Part shown: positions 26,328 to 33,702 of the stretch, piece by piece | How the letters are laid out: each line of letters starts with the position of its first letter | Position numbering within the stretch: the first letter of the stretch is position 1 | Assembly (NCBI GenBank): GCA_905200905.1 | Contig: CAJKMA010000021.1 | Location: 1 to 42,248 of the forward strand | Direction: 5' to 3' | DNA length: 42,248 nucleotides | DNA from: an uncultured Bacillota bacterium | GTDB lineage: Bacteria; Bacillota; Clostridia; Lachnospirales; Lachnospiraceae | Position numbers and translations under genes: made by a program | Notes under the pieces: generated by a model | The model's input: the letters and a program-made list of their open reading frames with translations, nothing else | Told to the model about the DNA's origin: nothing | The model's database searches: none

Positions 26328-27200
26328 TTATTTCCAATATTTTTCAATGGAGGATTGGGCTTTTTCCTCCGGTAAAGAGAATTTATCTATAATGCGCAAC
26401 ATAGTTTCTTGCTTAGAGAGATTAAATTCCTTACAGGTTTCTACAAGAGATTGGATTCCCTTTTCTAATCCCCGTTCAATGCCTCGTTCAATTCCATCTT
26501 CTAAAATCATTTGTCCTAATTTGGTCATGGCAATCACCTCCCTGATTTCATTCATTTCTGTTGCGCTCAAAAGCTTATTTGCAAAAGCATAGAGCACAGC
26601 CTGCATTTTTTGTATTTCATCGTTTGTGAAAAGATTTTCTCCATCTTGAATCAGCTTTAAACCTGATAAAATTCTGTTTTTCACAGGCATGTTTCCGCTC
26701 ATCAAGGGACTGAATAGAAGAGGAACTACATCTTTTCGCTGTATCTTTTGTGCTTTTAATAGTTTTTTAAACAACTTGTCTGCATTTTTCCTTTTTAGTG
26801 AAATTACTTTTACTCGGTAAGTATTAATACCTTCCGTGTATTCGCTAAGAGTATTTTTTGATTTACCGGAACAAATGACGCAGGTAATCACTGGTACTTG
26901 AAAGACCCGGCTGGTGGCAGCCTCGTATTCCCGGAAGCGCTTTAAATCTTTTATGGTTAGTGCATCGCTTTCAAATTCAAAGTGATACCAGCATCCGTTT
27001 GTGGTTTCATAGTTGAAATCCTGATATAGAGCCCTGGCTTCCAGATGAATGAGTTCTGTTGGCATAACCTGCCTCAGTTTTTCATGAATACCAGCCCATT
27101 GGAGCATTTCTTCACCAAAAAATTGAGCGGCAGATTTCATTGCCTTATCCTCTAGATGGGTATAGTCGTCTGAAAGCATGTAAGTGTTTATTTTCGGCAT
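26328..27200 (-). CDS. Rpn-like PD-(D/E)XK nuclease/putative transposase family protein
   Basis: A 290-residue protein of the Rpn/PDDEXK-transposase type common in gut clostridia. The nuclease core is visible as D61 in YQDFNYE and the acidic block HFEFES (E75, E77), followed by FREYEAATSRVF. A C-terminal stretch has the repetitive GIERGIERGLEKG pattern often seen in this family. E. coli Rpn proteins are recombination-promoting nucleases. The ATG at 27200 has AAGGAGG 3 bases upstream, close spacing; a TTG at 27218 is an in-frame alternative lying before that RBS. It is a single gene without a partner. The call is by motif pattern and moderately sure. Confidence 0.7.
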   Translation of the reverse strand: MPKINTYMLSDDYTHLEDKAMKSAAQFFGEEMLQWAGIHEKLRQVMPTELIHLEARALYQDFNYETTNGCWYHFEFESDALTIKDLKRFREYEAATSRVFQVPVITCVICSGKSKNTLSEYTEGINTYRVKVISLKRKNADKLFKKLLKAQKIQRKDVVPLLFSPLMSGNMPVKNRILSGLKLIQDGENLFTNDEIQKMQAVLYAFANKLLSATEMNEIREVIAMTKLGQMILEDGIERGIERGLEKGIQSLVETCKEFNLSKQETMLRIIDKFSLPEEKAQSSIEKYWK

Positions 27201-27783
27201 GTGCCTCCTTTCAGGCAATGCAGAACTAATCTATACAGCTTTATTATACACAATCAGTGACAGGTTTGCCTATATTTTTTGTATATTTCGTAAGGATAAA
27301 ATTATTTGAAAGGTGTTTGAGAAAATAGTATTGAGTTGAATAAAAGACAAAAAGAACTGTATTGAGTAGAACTGATTTTTACTTGTCACTATTTATAGAT
27401 AGTATAGTACAAGGTTGGAAAGAATACAAGAAAATTTTGGACTGAACAGAAGTGAGAACCATGACTATTAGCAGTCTTATTAGGGGGTGAGTTTTTTTAT
27501 TCAAAAACTGAATGGAATATATAAAATTAATTCAGTTGCAGAATATATTGCATTAAAAAAAGAGATATAGGATTATAATTATTAGACAATTATTTAAAAA
27601 ACAACATATATTTTGGAAATATAACCATAAACATTGTAATATTTATAATTATATTATATAATAAAGGAACAAAGTAATTCTAATACATCTATTAGAAAGA
27701 GGTACGTTCAATGGTAACTGTTGGTCATTATTATACAAGAATATGTATCCGATGTAATTAAAATGAGAGGAGAGACCGAAGTA
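27201..27783. other. AT-rich intergenic stretch with no complete gene
   Basis: Very AT-rich, with stop codons in all frames. It holds a short direct repeat (GTATTGAGTTGAA near 27330 and GTATTGAGTAGAA near 27360) and a 27-codon open frame at 27487-27570. It reads as decayed DNA between the nuclease and lipoprotein genes. Confidence 0.5.
27487..27570 (+). pseudogene. Possible gene remnant (27 codons, FRG-domain-like start)
   Basis: A GTG preceded by a purine-rich TAGGGG opens a 27-codon frame that includes KINSVAEYIALKKEI before a TAG stop. The phrase resembles the N-terminus of FRG-domain proteins, which often begin with an INSV-x-EY pattern. No continuation was found downstream. The resemblance is from memory and short, so it is tentative. 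Confidence 0.25.
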
Positions 27784-28614
27784 ATGAAAATAAAAGGTAA
27801 CAACAGCTTTTTTAAATGCTTAGGAATGATTATAGCAATCCTTCTTTTCATCCTTTGTCTCTGTGGCTGCATAAAGAAAAATCCTGAAAAGATATCGAAA
27901 GGATTTGATTTAAAACATTTAGAAGAAGATTGCAAAAAAAATGGAGGAAATATTGTATATGCCCAGGATGGAATTTTAGTCAGTCATTGGGAAAAGGGAC
28001 AAAGTAATTCATTTTATACGTACATTGTCATTCCACCTGTAGAAATGTCTAAAGAGAGCGAGAAAATTCTCACTACAGGCGAGCCTGTCTCAGAATACTC
28101 TGTGCAGCTATCGGATGGAAATATATACTCTCATCAGAATCAGGGCGATGTATTTTCAGAAACAGATGCATGGATACACACTTACGGGTCACTTCAAGAT
28201 ATTGCTGATTCCCTTCAGCTTAATATCATTGCCAGTGATTTAGCTAATTATCCGGAAAGTGATAATAATCTTCTTCTGGTGTATAGCAAAACTCCCTCTG
28301 CTCAACGTATTTCCATACAGAGTATAATACCAAAAATGGAAAAGGGCTATTCTATAACAGACATGGACAGTTATTTGTGTTTTGGTTCTGCAGAAGTCAT
28401 TGCTACACATGTATTTACGCATATTACGAAAGAGGCTAAACACGAAGTTTATAAAATCCAGGGCGGTGAGAAAGCGCATCTGCTTTATGATCTATCTACA
28501 GAACAAGGGGTGATTTTTGTACGAGTGGATGGAGCCTATTATATGTGGGAGTTGCAAGGGATCAAAAAAATAGAAGATTTGTATGAATTTGCGGATTCTC
28601 TCTACATCATTTAA
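27784..28614 (+). CDS. Uncharacterised lipoprotein
   Basis: A 276-residue protein I do not recognise. An N-terminal hydrophobic segment ends in a lipobox (LCGC), so it should be a lipid-anchored exported protein. The mature part is polar, without repeats or an obvious catalytic motif. The start at 27784 is preceded by AGAGGAGA about 11 bases upstream; the frame is open to a TTG at 27721, and an in-frame ATG at 27763 lies directly before that RBS. It is alone: the upstream 0.5 kb is non-coding and a strong hairpin follows. Some features (DSLYII end, QGVIFVRVDGAYYMWEL) suggest a secreted beta-rich domain, but function is unknown. Confidence 0.75.
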   Translation: MKIKGNNSFFKCLGMIIAILLFILCLCGCIKKNPEKISKGFDLKHLEEDCKKNGGNIVYAQDGILVSHWEKGQSNSFYTYIVIPPVEMSKESEKILTTGEPVSEYSVQLSDGNIYSHQNQGDVFSETDAWIHTYGSLQDIADSLQLNIIASDLANYPESDNNLLLVYSKTPSAQRISIQSIIPKMEKGYSITDMDSYLCFGSAEVIATHVFTHITKEAKHEVYKIQGGEKAHLLYDLSTEQGVIFVRVDGAYYMWELQGIKKIEDLYEFADSLYII

Positions 28615-28618
28615 AGAG

Positions 28619-28660
28619 TAAGGGCTATATTCCTATAAGAAAACAGGAATGTAGCCCTTA
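28619..28660. terminator. Long hairpin between convergent lipoprotein and PTS EIIC genes
   Basis: A 16-bp stem with one G-T pair: TAAGGGCTA with TAGCCCTTA, then ATTCCT with AGGAAT, and a 10-base loop. It lies 5 bases after the lipoprotein stop. There is no long T-run, so termination efficiency is uncertain. Confidence 0.7.
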
Positions 28661-28721
28661 TGCATTAAGTGAATTCTGCCGTATCGTTAAAACAGGTTTC
28701 GAAAGAGGATCAGAGTATATT

Positions 28722-29774
28722 CTACAAATCTAATTTCAGATCGTTTTCTTTAATCCATCCTTTTTTCCTCATAGGAATAGCAATAAGCCAGGACAGGACA
28801 GCTGGCAGGATGAAGCAAATCAGCGCCATTCCAATCCAATCCATAGGAGTGATAGCAGCTTTGGTTCCTGCGGCAATATCATTTACCCATCCAGTGTACA
28901 CTCCAATCTGTCCTACAAATCCGCAGGTACCCATACCGGAGGCTACGGCTGCACCATTCATTTCCATATGAAACAGACAGGTAGCGATAGGACCTGTTAT
29001 GGCAGATGCCAGTGTTGGAGGAAGCCATATCTTCGGATTTCTTACAATATTTCCCATTTGAAGCATAGAGGTTCCGATACCCTGGGCAAACAATCCTCCC
29101 CATTTGTTTTCTTTAAAACTCATAACTGCAAATCCAACCATCTGGGCACAGCATCCGGCAACAGCGGCGCCACCGGCAAGACCGGTAAGAGAAAGGGCGG
29201 CACAGATAGCGGCACTGCTGATAGGTAATGTTAATGCAATACCAACAATTACAGATACCAGGATTCCCATAAAGAAAGGCTGAAGTTCTGTTGCCCACAT
29301 AATAGCTTTTCCTACTGTGCTGGCTGCATAGCCAATACCAGGAGCCCACCACAGGGACAGAAGCGCACCAACTGTAATGGTTACAAAAGGAGTCACAATA
29401 ATATCGACTTTAGTTTCTTTAGAAACCAGTTTACCGAACTCGGCGGCAAAGATGCTGACAATTAGTACAGCCAAAGGTCCTCCGGCAGCACCAAGCTCAT
29501 TGGCAGCCATACCCACGGCGGTAAGAGAAAACAACACAAGAGGCGGGCATTGAAGTGCATAGCCAATGGAAATGGCCATAGCTGCGCCAGTAGCGCCTTT
29601 TGCATAAGTACCAACGGTTACCAGGATATCAATTCCAAGCTGTTCCCCCAGTGTACTGATAATGGTACCGATTAAGAGAGAAGCAAAAAGACCCTGAGCC
29701 ATAGCGCCTAAGGCGTCAATGCCGTATCTTTTTGCGGAAAAGATAATGTTTTTCTTTTTCAAAAATTCTTTCAT
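28722..29774 (-). CDS. PTS EIIC-type membrane transporter (PTS_EIIC_2 family)
   Basis: A 350-residue polytopic membrane protein rich in Gly/Ala, with about nine hydrophobic segments. It resembles the PTS EIIC family PF13303, which lacks attached EIIA/EIIB domains. Marks are the ALGAMAQGLFASLLIGTI stretch near the N-terminus, LPISSAA in the middle and the GPIATxLFxMExNxxGAAxxSGMGTxG-like segment near 270-290. No EIIA or EIIB gene lies in the window, so either the partners are elsewhere or it works without the PTS. AAGGAG precedes the ATG. It is divergent from the GH112 phosphorylase and shares its control region. The substrate is unknown. Confidence 0.8.
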   Translation of the reverse strand: MKEFLKKKNIIFSAKRYGIDALGAMAQGLFASLLIGTIISTLGEQLGIDILVTVGTYAKGATGAAMAISIGYALQCPPLVLFSLTAVGMAANELGAAGGPLAVLIVSIFAAEFGKLVSKETKVDIIVTPFVTITVGALLSLWWAPGIGYAASTVGKAIMWATELQPFFMGILVSVIVGIALTLPISSAAICAALSLTGLAGGAAVAGCCAQMVGFAVMSFKENKWGGLFAQGIGTSMLQMGNIVRNPKIWLPPTLASAITGPIATCLFHMEMNGAAVASGMGTCGFVGQIGVYTGWVNDIAAGTKAAITPMDWIGMALICFILPAVLSWLIAIPMRKKGWIKENDLKLDL

Positions 29775-29806
29775 GACATTCTCCTTATCATTACTACTGT
29801 TATATC

Positions 29807-29857
29807 ATGTGTCTTGTCACATAGGTTCTATTATCCACATTTTTCAAGATTCGTCAA
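29807..29857 (-). promoter_or_regulatory. PTS EIIC promoter with downstream dyad
   Basis: On the minus strand TTGACG (29857-29852) and GATAAT (29835-29830) are separated by 16 bases. Just downstream lies a dyad ATGTG-N6-CACAT (29807-29822) near the expected transcription start, a possible repressor site. Confidence 0.5.
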
Positions 29858-29978
29858 TAGAAAAATAAAAAGCAAGATTCCTAAAAATATAAGCAATATC
29901 ACTGTTGAAAAAAAGAAGGTAAACAGGTAATGTAAAGGTAGTTAGAAGAAATAAGAACAAGATTCTTAAAAATATATG
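29845..29978 (+). repeat. CAAGATTC direct repeats in the EIIC-GH112 control region
   Basis: CAAGATTC occurs at 29845, 29873 and 29958 in the same orientation. The second and third copies extend to 21 bases with two mismatches (29873-29893 and 29958-29978). They flank the GH112 promoter and may bind a regulator. Confidence 0.6.
29905..29933 (+). promoter_or_regulatory. Candidate promoter of the GH112 gene
   Basis: TTGAAA (29905-29910) and TAATGT (29928-29933) are separated by 17 bases, about 60 bases before the ATG. Confidence 0.45.
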
Positions 29979-29992
29979 AGGAGGAAACTTTT

Positions 29993-32149
29993 ATGGAGCA
30001 GAACAAAGGTCGAGTAACCATTCCTACAGATTTAGATGTTATTCCACAGACCTTAGAGGTTATGGAAAAGTGGGGGGCAGATGCTATCCGTGATTGTGAT
30101 GGAACTGATTTTCCAAAGGAATTGTGCGATGTAGATGCAAAGATTTATTCCACTTATTACACAACACGTAAGGACAACAAATGGGCACTGGAAAATCCAG
30201 AAGAAATTCAGCAGTTATATGTTATGACTCCGTTCTATACTGCCCAGGGAGCTACTTTGAGAGTTCATTTAATGAAGGGGCTATATCCAGATATGTTGAA
30301 ACCAAACAGCAGAGATGATATTTCACGCTGGTGGGAAGTGGTAGACAGAACTACAGGAGAGCCAGTACCTACTGATAAGTGGAAATACCTGGAGGAAGAT
30401 GGGGACGTGGAAATCGAAACAGAACCTTTCCATGACTATACAGTAAGCTTTCTTGCCTATATTATGTGGGATCCTGTACATATGTACAATGCAGTAACCA
30501 ATGGATGGAAAGATGTGGAGCATCAGATTACTTTTGATGTGCGTCAGCCGAAAACTCATGAATTTACCATGAAACGTCTGCGTAAATTTATTGAAGATCA
30601 TCCATACGTTAATGTACTTCGTTTTACAACCTTTTTCCATCAGTTCACTTTAATTTTTGATGAATTGGCAAGAGAAAAATATGTGGATTGGTATGGATAT
30701 TCTGCTTCTGTAAGTCCTTATATTCTGGAACAGTTTGAAAAAGAAGTAGGATATAAATTCCGTCCGGAATACATTATTGATCAGGGATATTATAATAATC
30801 AGTATCGCATTCCATCCAAGGAATTCCAGGATTTCCAGGCATTCCAGAGACGGGAAGTTGCGAAGATTGCAAAAGAAATGGTGGACATTACTCATGAATG
30901 TGGAAAAGAAGCTATGATGTTCCTTGGAGATCACTGGATTGGTACAGAACCTTTTATGGAAGAATTTGCTTCTATTGGACTGGATGCAGTGGTGGGAAGT
31001 GTAGGAAATGGCTCTACACTTCGTTTGATTAGCGATATTGAGGGTGTAAAATATACAGAGGGAAGACTTTTGCCATATTTCTTCCCAGATACTTTCTATG
31101 AAGGCGGAGACCCAGTAAAAGAGGCAAAAGTAAACTGGGTAACAGCCAGAAGAGCCATTCTTAGAAAGCCAATTGATAGAATTGGATACGGTGGATATTT
31201 GAAACTTGCGTTGGAATTTCCGGAATTCGTAGATTATGTTCAAGATGTTTGCCAGGAATTCCGTACCTTATATGATAACATGAAAGGCTGTGTACCATAC
31301 TGCATTAAAAAAGTTGCTGTTTTAAACTGCTGGGGAAAAATGCGTGCCTGGGGATGTCATATGGTACACCACGCTATTTATTTCAAAGAAAATTATTTCT
31401 ATGCAGGAGTTATTGAAGCGCTGGCAGGTGCGCCATTTGATGTGAAATTTATTAATTTCCAGGATATTTTGAACAATCCGGCAATTCTGGATGATATTGA
31501 TGTATTGATTAATGTAGGAGATGGAGATACTGCTCATACAGGAGGAAGCTGGTGGAGTAATCCGGTGATTTCTGCAACAGTGAAAAAATTTGTCTACGAA
31601 GGCGGCGGTATTATCGGTATTGGAGAACCTACTGGACACCAGGAAAATGGTCGTTATATTCAGCTTGCAAATGTATTCGGTGTGGAAAAAGAGACTGGAT
31701 TTACATTGGGATATGATAAATATAATTGGGAGTGTGCAGAACATTTCATTACAAAAGACCAGACAGAAGATATTGATTTTGGAGAAAACCAGAAGAATAT
31801 CTATGCGCTGGAAGGTACACAGGTGCTGGTTCAGAAAGACCACAGAGTCAATTTGGCTGTCCATGAATTTGGAAAAGGTCGTGCTGTTTATATGAGCGGT
31901 TTGCCTTATAGCTTTGCTAATAACCGTCTGTTGTATCGTTCTATTTTATGGAGTACACATGATGAAGAAAATCTGCTGAGATGGTACAGCACTAACTATA
32001 ATGTAGAAGTTCATGCCTATGTGGAAAATGGAAAATACTGTGTGGTAAATAATACCTATGAGCCACAGGAGACCACAATTTACAGAGGAGATGGCTCTAG
32101 CTTTGACTTACAGATGAAAGCAAACGAAATCATCTGGTACGAGATTTAA
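29993..32149 (+). CDS. GH112 1,3-beta-galactosyl-N-acetylhexosamine phosphorylase
   Basis: A 718-residue glycoside hydrolase family 112 enzyme. Members reversibly phosphorolyse galacto-N-biose/lacto-N-biose, or galactosyl-beta-1,4-L-rhamnose, to galactose-1-phosphate. The catalytic acid Asp falls at residue 313 in FLGDHWIGTEP, the same number as in the Bifidobacterium longum enzyme. The N-terminal GRVTIPTDLD and RDCDGTDFP segments are also family-typical. The C-terminal part has a glutaminase-like Rossmann domain and a small beta domain. It is cytoplasmic. GAGGAGG lies about 8 bases before the ATG. Substrate choice among mucin or milk disaccharides and galactosyl-rhamnose is not settled here. 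No lacto-N-biose-type ABC system is adjacent; the divergent EIIC gene is the only transporter next to it. Confidence 0.93.
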   Translation: MEQNKGRVTIPTDLDVIPQTLEVMEKWGADAIRDCDGTDFPKELCDVDAKIYSTYYTTRKDNKWALENPEEIQQLYVMTPFYTAQGATLRVHLMKGLYPDMLKPNSRDDISRWWEVVDRTTGEPVPTDKWKYLEEDGDVEIETEPFHDYTVSFLAYIMWDPVHMYNAVTNGWKDVEHQITFDVRQPKTHEFTMKRLRKFIEDHPYVNVLRFTTFFHQFTLIFDELAREKYVDWYGYSASVSPYILEQFEKEVGYKFRPEYIIDQGYYNNQYRIPSKEFQDFQAFQRREVAKIAKEMVDITHECGKEAMMFLGDHWIGTEPFMEEFASIGLDAVVGSVGNGSTLRLISDIEGVKYTEGRLLPYFFPDTFYEGGDPVKEAKVNWVTARRAILRKPIDRIGYGGYLKLALEFPEFVDYVQDVCQEFRTLYDNMKGCVPYCIKKVAVLNCWGKMRAWGCHMVHHAIYFKENYFYAGVIEALAGAPFDVKFINFQDILNNPAILDDIDVLINVGDGDTAHTGGSWWSNPVISATVKKFVYEGGGIIGIGEPTGHQENGRYIQLANVFGVEKETGFTLGYDKYNWECAEHFITKDQTEDIDFGENQKNIYALEGTQVLVQKDHRVNLAVHEFGKGRAVYMSGLPYSFANNRLLYRSILWSTHDEENLLRWYSTNYNVEVHAYVENGKYCVVNNTYEPQETTIYRGDGSSFDLQMKANEIIWYEI

Positions 32150-32173
32150 AAGCAAGAAATATAGAAATAGAAA

Positions 32174-32227
32174 AGAAAAACTGCTGTTTGGGACAGAAAA
32201 ATTCTGTTGCAAATGGCAGTTTTTGTG
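32174..32227 (+). terminator. Terminator after the GH112 gene
   Basis: AAAAACTGC pairs with GCAGTTTTT, with an inner ACAGAA/TTCTGT stem. It overlaps the start of the cysK promoter. Confidence 0.8.
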
Positions 32228-32234
32228 TTATGAT
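32207..32234 (+). promoter_or_regulatory. Extended -10 promoter of cysK
   Basis: TTGCAA (32207-32212), a 16-base spacer and TATGAT (32229-32234) preceded by TGT, an extended -10 element. The -35 lies within the terminator stem of the upstream gene. Confidence 0.65.
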
Positions 32235-32298
32235 AGGGAGAAGCTGAAAAACAGCTTAGGCATAAGTCAGAACAGATTCTGGAAAGGAGAATAAAACC

Positions 32299-33234
32299 AT
32301 GAGTAAAAAAGTATACAAAAATGTAGCTGAATTGATTGGAAATACTCCTCTTATGGAAGTTACAGGTCTGGAAAAGGAGTATCAGTTAGAGGCAACGGTG
32401 TTGGTAAAATTGGAGTATCTGAATCCCACAGGAAGCGTAAAGGACAGAGCTGCAAAAAATATGATTGCAGATGCTGAACAAAGAGGCGTTTTGAAACCAG
32501 GTGCAACCATTATTGAACCTACATCCGGAAATACAGGCATTGGTCTTGCGGCTCTTGCGGCTTCTAAGGGGTATTCACTGATTTTGACCATGCCGGAAAC
32601 TATGAGTGTGGAAAGAAGAAACATACTGAAAGCATACGGTGCCCAAATCGTATTGACAGATGGTGCAAAAGGAATGGCAGGAGCTATTGCTAAGGCTGGA
32701 GAATTGGCAAAAGAAATCCCAGGTAGTTTTCTTACAGGGCAGTTTGACAATCCGGCAAATTCCCAGGCGCATTTTCTCACAACAGGGCCGGAAATTTGGG
32801 AAGATACAGATGGCCAGGTTGATTTTTTAGTGGCATCTGTGGGAACAGGCGGAACCATTACAGGAACCGGTGAATATTTAAAATCAAAGAATTCCAATAT
32901 AAAAGTAATTGCCGTAGAACCCTCAGATTCTCCGGTACTTTCAGGAGGAACCCCAGGTCCTCATGGAATCCAGGGAATTGGAGCAGGATTTGTCCCAACT
33001 GTATTAAATACAAACATTTATGATGAAGTTATACCAGTAGAAACACAAGCAGCCTTTGATACAGCGAAACTGTTTGCACATAAAGAGGGGATTCTGGTAG
33101 GGATTTCAGCAGGGGCAGCTCTCTATGCAGCCATAGAAGCGGCCAAGAAAAAAGAAAACAAAGGCAAGACCATTGTGGTACTTTTGCCGGATAGTGGGGA
33201 TCGGTATTATTCTACCCCATTGTTTCAGGAATAA
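32299..33234 (+). CDS. cysK: Cysteine synthase (O-acetylserine sulfhydrylase)
   Basis: A 311-residue PLP enzyme making cysteine from O-acetylserine and sulfide. The PLP lysine is in NPTGSVKDRAA (about K47), the substrate-binding loop is EPTSGNTGIGLA (about 74-85) and the phosphate-binding loop is GTGGTITGTG. The length matches CysK (about 310 residues). AAAGGAG precedes the ATG. No T-box or SAM riboswitch is evident in the short 64-base leader, which has only two small hairpins. It is followed 80 bases later by an HPr-like gene, possibly cotranscribed. Confidence 0.96.
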   Translation: MSKKVYKNVAELIGNTPLMEVTGLEKEYQLEATVLVKLEYLNPTGSVKDRAAKNMIADAEQRGVLKPGATIIEPTSGNTGIGLAALAASKGYSLILTMPETMSVERRNILKAYGAQIVLTDGAKGMAGAIAKAGELAKEIPGSFLTGQFDNPANSQAHFLTTGPEIWEDTDGQVDFLVASVGTGGTITGTGEYLKSKNSNIKVIAVEPSDSPVLSGGTPGPHGIQGIGAGFVPTVLNTNIYDEVIPVETQAAFDTAKLFAHKEGILVGISAGAALYAAIEAAKKKENKGKTIVVLLPDSGDRYYSTPLFQE

Positions 33235-33314
33235 AACTTGTTTTTGTTCTGCTTTTGTTTGAAGAAGGAAAATATGGAAAGAATAAAGACAGGACAAAAA
33301 GGAGAAATAAGAGT

Positions 33315-33539
33315 ATGAAGGAAATAAAAATTTGTTTTACAAATCCAGATGATGTAAAAGAATTTGTAAGAGCAGCCAGAAAATGCGAGTTTGATATAGA
33401 TTTGACATATCAAAGAGCAGTAGTAGATGCAAAATCCATACTGGGTGTTTTCGCACTTGGACTTGAGCGTCCTCTGGTAGTGAACTGCCATGGAACAAAC
33501 CAGGAGTTTGAAGAAAGTATTAGCAAGTTTACTATGTAG
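33315..33539 (+). CDS. HPr-like protein lacking the active-site histidine
   Basis: A 74-residue protein with the HPr fold pattern. The segment VDAKSILGVFALGLE (38-52) matches the regulatory Ser46 region of HPr, giving S41 here. In the position of the phospho-accepting His15 and Arg17 this protein has Asn10 and Asp12, so it cannot carry out PTS phosphotransfer by the usual route. Bacillus Crh also lacks the His and keeps the Ser, so a purely regulatory role is conceivable. The start at 33315 follows AAAGGAG by about 10 bases. It may be cotranscribed with cysK and is followed by a terminator. Confidence 0.82.
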   Translation: MKEIKICFTNPDDVKEFVRAARKCEFDIDLTYQRAVVDAKSILGVFALGLERPLVVNCHGTNQEFEESISKFTM

Positions 33540-33570
33540 GGAAAGAGAAATAAGGTTATAAGAACAGAGA

Positions 33571-33633
33571 TAGAGCTGTCGTGTGAGGGATTAGGAAATA
33601 TGTGTTTTCCACTTCATGGGACGGCTCTATTTT
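33571..33633 (+). terminator. Terminator after the HPr-like gene
   Basis: TAGAGCTGTC (33571-33580) pairs with GACGGCTCTA (33620-33629), with one G-T pair and an inner GGAAA/TTTCC stem, followed by TTTTG. Confidence 0.8.
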
Positions 33634-33634
33634 G

Positions 33635-33669
33635 TTTCGATTGTTTCGATTTTATTTTTATGATATTTT
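33635..33669 (+). promoter_or_regulatory. lacI-GH43 promoter with operator copy 1
   Basis: The 16-base sequence TTTCGATTGTTTCGAT (33635-33650) contains the -35 TTGTTT (33641-33646). A 17-base spacer leads to the -10 TATTTT (33664-33669). The same 16-mer, spacing and boxes occur at 36400. Two TCGA half-sites 5 bases apart suggest a LacI-family operator and autoregulation. Confidence 0.75.
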
Positions 33670-33702
33670 TTTATAAAGCAGAGGAAAGAATAGAGGGAAA
33701 AG

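Noticed and set aside
30650..31243. 197-codon open frame opposite the GH112 gene
   Set aside because: Antisense shadow with Cys/Ser/Phe-rich low-quality translation and no RBS.
32235..32298. T-box or SAM riboswitch in the cysK leader
   Set aside because: The leader is only about 60 bases with two small stems (AGCTG/CAGCT and CAGAA/TTCTG) and none of the conserved T-box or SAM motifs.
32382..32897. 171-codon open frame opposite cysK
   Set aside because: Antisense shadow; cysK is intact and conserved over the full length.
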